14,206 bases of DNA from Actinomycetes bacterium (GTDB taxonomy: Bacteria > Actinomycetota > Acidimicrobiia > Acidimicrobiales > Palsa-688), in assembly GCA_021827225.1 (NCBI GenBank), contig JAKAXG010000036.1, positions 1-14,206 of the forward strand, read 5' to 3'. Made by a program: the position numbers and the translations under genes. Below are positions 8,533 through 14,206 of the stretch, in pieces (the first letter of the stretch is position 1; each line of letters begins with the position of its first letter). Below the pieces are notes generated by a model, which saw only the letters and a list, made by a program, of their open reading frames with translations, was not told the origin of the DNA and made no database searches.

Positions 8533-8590
8533 ACGTCGCGTATCGGCAGGACCGGCAGGGTTCCTTGAGGTCCTTCGGCGGCTTCGGGCT

Positions 8591-9838
8591 CTAGGGCCCC
8601 GGAGGCTCTTCGCCCTCGATGTCTATGCGGGCCAGCCACAGGCCGGGGGCGGCCACCTCGGCGGGGGTGGGCAACTCCCGCTCGGACCTCCACAGCCGGT
8701 CCAGCCCGTCGGTGCCGGCCCGCTCGAGGACCCCCCGCACGAACGCCTGACCCTGCTCGTAGTGCTCCTCGCCGAGTGACACGCCGAACAGCTGCCCCAG
8801 TATCTTCGAGCCCGGGGTCTCCTCCAGCCGGTGGCGGCGCAGCGCCTCGGTGAGGGGCCCGTAAGAGGCGATGAGCCGCCTCCCAACGGTGTCCATCACA
8901 TGGTCCACGTAGCCCACCACCGTCGAGAGGAGGGCCCGGAGCGGGACCTGGATGGCCCGCTGGGCGTCGTTCTGCATCTCCTCCACCAGGGTGGCAGGGT
9001 CGCCGAAGGCCGCCTGGAGCCCGGCCATGTCGGTCAGGTCCAGGTCGCCGAGGCGCTCCTCGAGAGGCCGCGACGTGGGCGAGAACGCCTTCACGTAGGA
9101 CTCGATCAGCTCCTCCAGGCGGGCCCGCACGTGGGGCCTACCGAGCACCGCATGGTTGGTGGTCTCCCGCAGGCAGATCCACATCCGAACGTCGTCGGGC
9201 TGCAGGCTCCAGTCGGAGGCGAACCGGTCTATGGCGGCCGGCACGAGAAGCAGATCCCGGCTCCCGGGGCGGGGCATGGGAAGGTCGTACTGGCCCATGG
9301 CCCGGGCCGCCAGCTGGCCGACCATGGAGCCGGCCTGAAGCCCGAACAGGAACGGTCCGAGCACCTGTGGCAGGCTGGCGAACAGGCGTCCCATGGCCTC
9401 GTCCCCGGTCCCCCCCTCGCCCTCGCCGGCGCCGGCGCCGAAGAGCCCGCCGGCGAGCGGGTTCTGGCCCGGCGGGGGGCTCATGCGCACGGCGAGCTGT
9501 TCCAGCAGGGGCTTCCAGTGCTCCAGAGTCCGCAGCGCCCATTCGCTCGGGGTTACTGCCGCGACGTTCAGAACGCCCCCGGGCGCCACCGTGAGGCCGG
9601 TAGCCTCCGACACGTGCATCTCGGCCACCCGGATGAGCTCCTCCAGGCGGACCCGCGACACCGGGTCGGGGTTGGGCTCGGGCTGGCCCCCGGCCGCCGC
9701 CCACTGGGCCATCTGGCGGGCGATCTCCCAGTTGAGCGGGCCCTGCCCGGTGAAGAAGCGGGCCAGGTTGCGCATCAGCTCCCCGAAAGGCCCGCTGTCG
9801 AAAGGGCCGCCGGAGCCGAAACCCTCAGGGGTGCTCAC
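8591..9838 (-). CDS. DUF2342 / zinc-metalloprotease-like protein with altered active-site motif
   Basis: A 415-residue protein of the actinobacterial DUF2342 family, often annotated as a zinc-dependent metalloprotease or F420-associated hydrolase. Recognition rests on GLQAGSMVGQLAARAMGQYDLP (its first 20 residues start near 166), the following DLLLVPAAIDRFASDW, and the helical C-terminal half. At the place where active members have HExxH, this protein reads R224-E225-T-T-N228, with a histidine at 229, so both zinc-binding histidines of the motif are missing. I recall degenerate versions in some family members, so it may be a subfamily trait. A Gly/Pro-rich stretch (about 119-146) interrupts the N-terminal part. 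The start is GTG 9838, and no strong ribosome site is visible. It is divergent from the epimerase gene, with 52 bases between. Activity is doubtful. Confidence 0.85.
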   Translation of the reverse strand: MSTPEGFGSGGPFDSGPFGELMRNLARFFTGQGPLNWEIARQMAQWAAAGGQPEPNPDPVSRVRLEELIRVAEMHVSEATGLTVAPGGVLNVAAVTPSEWALRTLEHWKPLLEQLAVRMSPPPGQNPLAGGLFGAGAGEGEGGTGDEAMGRLFASLPQVLGPFLFGLQAGSMVGQLAARAMGQYDLPMPRPGSRDLLLVPAAIDRFASDWSLQPDDVRMWICLRETTNHAVLGRPHVRARLEELIESYVKAFSPTSRPLEERLGDLDLTDMAGLQAAFGDPATLVEEMQNDAQRAIQVPLRALLSTVVGYVDHVMDTVGRRLIASYGPLTEALRRHRLEETPGSKILGQLFGVSLGEEHYEQGQAFVRGVLERAGTDGLDRLWRSERELPTPAEVAAPGLWLARIDIEGEEPPGP

Positions 9839-9890
9839 CGGTCGTCATCCCGTCTGGCCCTCGATACGAGCATTGGGGCATGGTAGGGCC

Positions 9891-10985
9891 GTGCCGACCG
9901 TTGTGGTCACCGGTGTAGCCGGCTCGCTCGGATCCCGGGTCGCGGTACGGCTGCTGGCCCACCCCGACGTCAAGCGGGTCGTGGGCATGGACGTCGTCCC
10001 CTTCGGCGGCGGCGACCCCCGGCTGGATGCCCGCGTCATCGACCTGTCCGCCCGTCCCGGTCCCGGCGACCGGGAGCTGGAACAGGCCATGGACGGCGCC
10101 ACCGCGGTGATCCACTGCGCCTGGAAGGTCCCGGACCGAAGAGACGCCCGTCCGGGCGGGGCACGGGCGAACCCGGCGGCCAACCAACGGGCCCTGGACC
10201 GGGTGCTGGCTGCCGCCGCCAAGGCCGGCGTCGAGACCTTCGTGCACCTGTCCAGCGCCACCGTTTACGGAGCCTGGGCCGACAACAAGATCCCCCTCAC
10301 CGAGGACGAGCGCATCCGGCCCAACCCCGAGTTCTCCTTCGCCGTATCCAAAGCGGAGGCGGAGCGGACGGTGGCCGAGTGGGCCGACCAGCACCCGGCG
10401 GTAGCGGTGGCGGTTCTGCGCCCGGCGGTCACCGTCGGCATCGGCGACCGGCCGCTCTACCAGGCGCTGGGCGTCACCCGCTCCCCCGGCTCGGGCGACG
10501 GCGGCCGGCCGGTGCAGTACCTGCACATCGACGACCTGGCTTCCGCCGTCATGCTGGTGTGGGAGCGGCGGCTGACCGGTGTGTTCAACGTGGCGCCCGA
10601 TGCCGGCATCCCCGAGGAGCAGGCCCGGGCCCTGGCCGGGGGGGTGGCCCGGGTGGCCCTGCCGGAGCGGCTGGCGGTGGCGGCCTCCGGCCTGGGGTGG
10701 CGGCTGTGGCGGAAGGGCGTCCCGGCCGAGGCCCGGGCCTACGCCGCCCATCCGTGGGTGGTCTCCCCGGACCGGCTGAAAGCAGCCGGCTGGGTGCCCG
10801 GCTACACCAGCGAGGAGGCCCTGGTGGCCACCGACGAACGGGTCCACTGGGACGACCTGCCCCCCGGTCGCCGCCAGAACTACAACCTGCTCATCGCGGC
10901 CGGGGCGCTCGCCGCCGGCTCGGCCGCGATCGGCGGGGCCGTGGAGATGATCCGCCGTCACCGGCGGAGGGGAGGCCGGGGCTAA
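9891..10985 (+). CDS. NAD(P)-binding epimerase/dehydratase-like protein, catalytic Tyr replaced
   Basis: A 364-residue extended short-chain-dehydrogenase-like protein. The Rossmann motif TGVAGSLG (residues 7-14) should bind the dinucleotide, and HLSSATVYG (119-127) is the usual active-site strand. The expected YxxxK reads F150-AVS-K154 (in NPEFSFAVSKAEAE), so the proton-transfer tyrosine is phenylalanine. After RPAVTVGIGDRP the chain follows the family layout up to about residue 320. It then ends in a hydrophobic segment (about 333-353) and a basic tail (RRHRRRGGRG), suggesting a C-terminal membrane anchor. GTG 9891 is chosen because it begins exactly at the Rossmann strand (VPTVVVTG). Its stop TAA overlaps the stop TAG of the convergent gene by four bases (CTAA, 10982-10985). 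Fold is confident; enzyme activity and substrate are unknown. Confidence 0.85.
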   Translation: MPTVVVTGVAGSLGSRVAVRLLAHPDVKRVVGMDVVPFGGGDPRLDARVIDLSARPGPGDRELEQAMDGATAVIHCAWKVPDRRDARPGGARANPAANQRALDRVLAAAAKAGVETFVHLSSATVYGAWADNKIPLTEDERIRPNPEFSFAVSKAEAERTVAEWADQHPAVAVAVLRPAVTVGIGDRPLYQALGVTRSPGSGDGGRPVQYLHIDDLASAVMLVWERRLTGVFNVAPDAGIPEEQARALAGGVARVALPERLAVAASGLGWRLWRKGVPAEARAYAAHPWVVSPDRLKAAGWVPGYTSEEALVATDERVHWDDLPPGRRQNYNLLIAAGALAAGSAAIGGAVEMIRRHRRRGGRG

Positions 10986-12274
10986 CCGTCAGCCGGCTCC
11001 TGGGCCAGCTGCACCGTCGTGGACAGGCTGCGGCCGCCGCGGAGGTAGGTCAGCGTCACCTTGGAGCCGGGGTTGAGACCGGCGAGGGTGGATACCAGCG
11101 TGCCGGTGGAGGTGAGCGGCTTGCCGTTGAAGGCGGTGATGATGTCGTGGGCCTGGATCCCGGCCCGGCTGGCGGGGCTGCCGGGCGCCACCTGGCCCGC
11201 CTCTACGCCCCCGACGAGGCCGAGCTGGTGGGCCATGGTGGACGGCACATCCTCGGCGTTGCTGACCCCGAGCCAGGCGTGGGTGACCTTCTGGCCGTTG
11301 ATCAGCTGCATGACCACCCGGTCCACCACATCGATCGGAACGGCGAAGGTGACCTCCTGGTCGGTGGTGTCGGCCGTGTTCACGTTCACCGTCACGCCGA
11401 CCACCCGCCCGTACTGGTCGAGGAGGGGGCCGCCGGTGGCCTGGGGGGTCATCGGCGGCATGGTGACGGCGATGAGGTTGTCCATGTCGGTGCCGTCGTT
11501 GAGCGTGACGGTCCGGTCCTCGCCGCTCACGGAACCGATCGACAGCGTGCCGCCGGTGAGCGTCCGGGCCCCGACGGCCAGTACCGGGTCCGCCTCGCGG
11601 ATGTCGGCCACCGAACCGCCGGCGGCCGGAACGTCACGGGCCGGGTCGGCGACCTCGAGGACGGCCAGCCCGCTCAGGGGGTCCTGGCCGATCAGCGTCG
11701 CTCTGGCCTGGACACCGGAGAGGAAGGTGACGGTCACCTGGTAGCCGGCGGCCTGGTCGGGCGTGAACAGCGACCGGTCGGTGACCACGAATGCCTTCGA
11801 GCCGGTCGTCTCCAGCATCACCAGGCCGGAACCCTGCTGGGGCCCGGCCGGGCCGTCGACCGAGACGCTGACCACGGAGGCGGCCACCGACTCCTCCACC
11901 GCGGACCAGTTGCTCGGGCTGCCGGCCACCTCGTCCAGAGACACCGACGGGGTCGTGGGGGCGACCGAGCGGACGATCGTCGTCTGGCGGTTCCACCAGC
12001 CGCTGGCCACTCCCACACCCGAGGCGGCCAGGGCCCCAACCAGCCCGGCCACCACGGCGATGGCGCACGTGCGGGCCCAGCCGCCCCTGCCGGCGGAGGA
12101 CGCCGGCGAGTCGAACGAGAGGGTGGGTGCGCCCCCCGGGCCGCCCGGCGAGGCCATCGCCTCGGACGGGTGGCGCCACAGACGGTCCTCCGGGGGCAGC
12201 CAGGCAAAGAAGGGCCCGTCGTCGTCGCCGCCGTCGGACGGCCCCGGATCCGGCATGCCGGGAGGGAACTCCAC
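10982..12274 (-). CDS. Membrane-anchored HtrA-like protein with PDZ domain, apparent pseudoprotease
   Basis: A 430-residue protein with the layout of actinobacterial HtrA/DegP-type (S1C) proteases. It has a cytoplasmic N-terminus, one transmembrane helix (about 69-92), an extracytoplasmic trypsin-like domain (about 120-325) and a PDZ domain (about 332-422; AWLGV, SPASRAGIQAHDIITAFNG). All three catalytic positions differ. VVTDRSLF has S168 where TNxH gives the histidine, QDPLSGLAVL has G202 where the family has DLAVL, and TPQATGGPL has T280 where GNSGGPL gives the serine. The fold seems intact, so it may bind rather than cut proteins. The cytoplasmic part carries PPEDRLWRHPSE (27-38). Start GTG 12274 has TAGGCT eight bases upstream, fitting a leaderless mRNA. 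It is divergent from moaE. Confidence 0.9.
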   Translation of the reverse strand: MEFPPGMPDPGPSDGGDDDGPFFAWLPPEDRLWRHPSEAMASPGGPGGAPTLSFDSPASSAGRGGWARTCAIAVVAGLVGALAASGVGVASGWWNRQTTIVRSVAPTTPSVSLDEVAGSPSNWSAVEESVAASVVSVSVDGPAGPQQGSGLVMLETTGSKAFVVTDRSLFTPDQAAGYQVTVTFLSGVQARATLIGQDPLSGLAVLEVADPARDVPAAGGSVADIREADPVLAVGARTLTGGTLSIGSVSGEDRTVTLNDGTDMDNLIAVTMPPMTPQATGGPLLDQYGRVVGVTVNVNTADTTDQEVTFAVPIDVVDRVVMQLINGQKVTHAWLGVSNAEDVPSTMAHQLGLVGGVEAGQVAPGSPASRAGIQAHDIITAFNGKPLTSTGTLVSTLAGLNPGSKVTLTYLRGGRSLSTTVQLAQEPADG

Positions 12275-12282
12275 GGACTTCG

Positions 12283-12288
12283 AGCCTA
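12283..12288 (-). promoter_or_regulatory. Predicted -10 box for the HtrA-like gene (leaderless)
   Basis: On the - strand the bases are TAGGCT (TAnnnT), eight bases before GTG 12274. The expected start site lies at or within two bases of the start codon. There is no ribosome binding site in between. It shares the 95-base divergent spacer with the moaE promoter. Confidence 0.5.
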
Positions 12289-12357
12289 ACGACGCGCCTG
12301 GCCCGATGGTCGTCGGCCACTCGGACCGGGTGGGCCACGCCCTGCCTCCCGCCGCCG

Positions 12358-12363
12358 TAGCAT
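12358..12363 (+). promoter_or_regulatory. Predicted -10 box for moaE
   Basis: TAGCAT, identical to the hexamer in front of the leuA leader, lies six bases before GTG 12370. The spacer is GAGGGG, which could also serve weakly as a ribosome site if transcription starts earlier. No clear -35 is seen. It would drive moaE, the small membrane protein and probably mreB. Confidence 0.5.
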
Positions 12364-12369
12364 GAGGGG

Positions 12370-12843
12370 GTGAGCGGTTACGAACACGAACCGGGGGACC
12401 GGGTATGGGTGGCTCTGACCACTTCGACCTTATCCCTCGACCGGGCGGCCACCTGGGCGAGGAGGGACGACTGCGGTGCCGTGGTCGTCTTCGGTGGCAC
12501 CGTCCGCGATCACGCCGAGGGCCGCCCCGATGTGGTGGAGCTCGAGTACGAGGCCTACGCTTCCCAGGTGGAGCCCCGCCTGTCCCGGATCGCGTCGTCG
12601 GCCATGGAGAAGTGGCCCGGCGTCGGCCGGGTGGTCGTATGGCACCGGACCGGGACCTTGAACGTCGGCGAGTACTCGGTGGTGGTGGCTGTGTCGTCAG
12701 CTCACCGGGCGGAGGCGTTCGAGGCGGCCCGGTTCTGCATCGACACCGTCAAGGTGTCGGTGCCCATCTGGAAGAGGGAGCGCTGGTCGGGTGGTGACGA
12801 CTGGGGCCTCGATGCCCATGACGTGGCGGAGGTGATGCCGTGA
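12370..12843 (+). CDS. moaE: Molybdopterin synthase catalytic subunit
   Basis: MoaE, with sulfur carrier MoaD, converts precursor Z (cPMP) into molybdopterin during molybdenum cofactor synthesis in the cytoplasm. The 157-residue protein has FGGTVRDHAEG (41-51), ELEYEAY (57-63), HRTGTLNVGEYSVVV (92-106), SAHRAEAF (110-117) and DTVKVSVPIWKRE (125-137). K128 and K135 are seven residues apart, matching the two active-site lysines of E. coli MoaE. An N-terminal tail of about 12 residues (MSGYEHEPGDRV) precedes the conserved fold. No moaD or other Mo-cofactor gene lies in the window, so its partner must be encoded elsewhere. The stop overlaps the next start as GTGA, indicating translational coupling. 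Confidence 0.95.
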   Translation: MSGYEHEPGDRVWVALTTSTLSLDRAATWARRDDCGAVVVFGGTVRDHAEGRPDVVELEYEAYASQVEPRLSRIASSAMEKWPGVGRVVVWHRTGTLNVGEYSVVVAVSSAHRAEAFEAARFCIDTVKVSVPIWKRERWSGGDDWGLDAHDVAEVMP

Positions 12844-13184
12844 TCGCATCGTCGAGCACCGTACTGTCCAACCTGGCGTACCTCATCGGGGCCGTCGTGG
12901 TGGCCGTGATCGGCGGGCTGATCGTGTGGCTGCGCCACCGCCAGCCCCGGTCGGTCGACGCCAACATGGCGTCGTTCCGGCGGGGCCTGAGCGCCCTGGC
13001 CCCCGATGCCCGGCCGGCGTCGGGGGCGACCATACGGCGGTCCGACGGGGCCGCCCGGCCCCCGGTGGCCGGCCTGACCCATGTCCGGATCGAGCCCGCC
13101 CCCGCCGCCGCCCGCAGCGGTGTCGGCGACGGGCTGGCGGCCGCGGAGGTCGCCGGTGAAGAAGCGGGTGAACACGCTGGCTAG
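12840..13184 (+). CDS. Small single-pass membrane protein between moaE and mreB
   Basis: A 114-residue protein starting at GTG 12840, overlapping the moaE stop by four bases. Residues 11-31 (NLAYLIGAVVVAVIGGLIVW and one more) form one transmembrane helix. They are followed by a basic turn (LRHRQPR) that should face the cytoplasm, then a polar Pro/Ala/Arg-rich tail with a short DANMASFRRGLSAL helix and an acidic end (AAAEVAGEEAGEHAG). No cleavage site or enzyme motif is seen. Its last 29 bases overlap the start of mreB. Position beside mreB allows a link to cell-envelope work, but there is no direct evidence. Family not recognised. Confidence 0.75.
   Translation: MIASSSTVLSNLAYLIGAVVVAVIGGLIVWLRHRQPRSVDANMASFRRGLSALAPDARPASGATIRRSDGAARPPVAGLTHVRIEPAPAAARSGVGDGLAAAEVAGEEAGEHAG
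13145..13150 (+). promoter_or_regulatory. Strong ribosome binding site for mreB
   Basis: GGAGGT lies five bases upstream of GTG 13156, inside the 3' end of the previous gene. It decides the mreB start: the frame is open further upstream, but 13156 gives a protein of normal MreB length beginning just before the first conserved motif. It is the most canonical Shine-Dalgarno site in the window. Confidence 0.8.
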
Positions 13185-14175
13185 AGACCTCGCTATCGAC
13201 CTGGGGACGGCCAACACCCTGGTGTACTCCCGGGGCCGGGGGATCGTGCTCAACGAGCCGACCGTCATCGCCTTGAACTCCCGCACCCAGGAGGTGCTGG
13301 CGATGGGGCACGAGGCATGGCAGATGATCGGCCGCACCCCCGGCTACATAGTGGCCGTGCGGCCCCTGCGCAAGGGGGCCATCACCGATTTCGACATCAC
13401 CCAGAGGATGATCCGGCTGCTCCTGCAGCGGGCCGGTGTGTCGCGCTTCAACCGGCCCAGGGTGCTGATCTGCGTTCCGTCCGCCATCACCGAGGTGGAG
13501 CGGCGGGCGGTGGAGGAGGCGGCCCGCGGTGCCGGCGCCAACGGGGCCTACCTCATCGAGCAGCCGATGGCTGCAGCCATCGGCGCCGGGCTTCCCATCC
13601 ACGAGCCGCTGGGCAACATGGTGGTCGACGTCGGAGGCGGCACCACCGAGACCGCGGTCATCTCACTCGGCGGGATAGTGGCACTCGAGGCCATCCGGGT
13701 CGGGAGCTTCGACATCGACGCCTCCATCCAGTCCTACGTGCGGCGCGAATACGGGATAGCCGTTGGCGAGCGCACCGCGGAGGAGATCAAGCTGGCTATC
13801 GGCTCGGCGTGGCCCTCCGAGCGTGACTCGGTCAAAGCCGAGGTACGCGGCCGCGATCTCATGTCCGGCTTGCCGAAGACGGTGATCCTGGCCCCGGAGG
13901 AGGTCCGGGAGGCCATCGAGGAACAGGTGGGCGCCATCGTCGACTCGGTGGTGAAGTGCCTCGGCAACTCACCCCCGGAGCTGGCCCAGGACCTGATCAG
14001 CCAGGGCATCCACCTCGTCGGTGGGGGCGGCATGCTGGCCGGCCTGGACCGCCGGCTCGAGGCCGAGACGTCGCTGCCGGTGAACCTGGTGGAGGCTCCC
14101 CTCGAGTGCGTGGTCCTCGGGGCGGGGAAGTGCCTGGAGGAGTTCGAGGCGGTCAAAGACCTGTTCATGAAGTAG
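13156..14175 (+). CDS. mreB: Rod-shape-determining actin-like ATPase MreB
   Basis: MreB forms membrane-associated filaments that guide the cell-wall elongation machinery. The 339-residue protein is of normal length. The nucleotide-binding motifs of the actin fold are present: phosphate 1 DLGTANTLVY (15-24), phosphate 2 VVDVGGGTTETAV (156-168) and the adenosine motif HLVGGGGMLAGL (286-297). EQPMAAAIGAGLPI and YGIAVGERTAEEIKLAIG are also typical. GTG 13156 is supported by GGAGGT. The gene overlaps the small membrane-protein gene by 29 bases. In most bacteria mreC and mreD follow. After the stop only 31 bases remain; AGGAGG (14174-14179) and a GTG at 14196 are there, but that spacing is long, so a downstream start cannot be fixed. 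Rod-shaped growth of the host is implied. Confidence 0.97.
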   Translation: MKKRVNTLARDLAIDLGTANTLVYSRGRGIVLNEPTVIALNSRTQEVLAMGHEAWQMIGRTPGYIVAVRPLRKGAITDFDITQRMIRLLLQRAGVSRFNRPRVLICVPSAITEVERRAVEEAARGAGANGAYLIEQPMAAAIGAGLPIHEPLGNMVVDVGGGTTETAVISLGGIVALEAIRVGSFDIDASIQSYVRREYGIAVGERTAEEIKLAIGSAWPSERDSVKAEVRGRDLMSGLPKTVILAPEEVREAIEEQVGAIVDSVVKCLGNSPPELAQDLISQGIHLVGGGGMLAGLDRRLEAETSLPVNLVEAPLECVVLGAGKCLEEFEAVKDLFMK

Positions 14176-14206
14176 GAGGCCCGGGCCGCCGGCCGGTGAG
14201 GTCCTC

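Noticed and set aside
8541..8557. Short repeat CGGCAGGACCGGCAGG in the gap before the Pro/Ala-rich gene
   Set aside because: Two 7-base copies in very GC-rich DNA are expected by chance, and no longer repeat structure surrounds them.
7618..8779. Open + strand frames over the Pro/Ala-rich gene
   Set aside because: They overlap the phosphatase or DUF2342 genes and give Arg/Gly-rich sequence. The - strand frame has better third-position GC and a sensible start and end, though this is the least certain coding call.
10379..12289. A 636-codon + strand frame across the epimerase end and the HtrA-like gene
   Set aside because: Both overlapping genes have clear domain structure. This product is Gly/Arg-rich noise.
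14174..14206. Start of mreC after mreB
   Set aside because: AGGAGG at 14174-14179 is 16 bases from the only visible GTG (14196), and too little sequence remains to recognise a protein.

Overview
The window is very GC-rich, with third codon positions almost all G or C, and is densely coded: no gene-free stretch exceeds about 170 bases. The gene set points to a high-GC actinobacterium. The evidence is a class E sortase, a long-form LeuA, a MutT1-type Nudix gene next to ppk1, a DUF2342 protein, zinc-ribbon AIM24 proteins and promoters of the form TAnnnT placed 6-8 bases before start codons. MreB and the overall style suggest Acidimicrobiia or a relative, but that is an inference. I saw no tRNA, rRNA, CRISPR array, insertion sequence or phage gene.

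Layout. Positions 1-1511 hold two tandem AIM24-family genes; the first is cut by the window edge. Positions 1512-1678 form a compact regulatory leader: an extended -10 box, a 13-codon leader peptide ending in five leucines, a 10-bp hairpin and an intrinsic terminator with six T's. Together these make a leucine attenuator in front of leuA. Then leuA (1679-3391), a 92-aa unknown protein, ppk1 (polyphosphate kinase) and a Nudix hydrolase follow on the + strand with gaps of at most 12 bases or overlaps. They look like one operon, so the leucine attenuator may also set ppk1 transcription. Next come a class E sortase on the - strand and a histidine-phosphatase gene on the + strand. The Nudix and phosphatase proteins together match the two halves of mycobacterial MutT1, here separated by the sortase.

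Positions 7825-9838 (- strand) encode a Pro/Ala-rich, probably disordered protein and a DUF2342 putative metalloprotease. These are followed by an NAD(P)-binding epimerase-like protein (+) and a membrane-anchored HtrA-like protein with a PDZ domain (-). In each of the last three the hallmark catalytic residues are altered: REttN instead of HExxH, FxxxK instead of YxxxK, and Ser/Gly/Thr instead of His/Asp/Ser. This cluster of apparent pseudoenzymes is the oddest protein-level signal in the window. Positions 12370-14175 hold moaE, a small single-pass membrane protein and mreB, translationally coupled by overlaps.

The most interesting signals are the leuA attenuator with a probably leaderless leader peptide, its possible control of ppk1, the split MutT1, and the run of degenerate enzymes.
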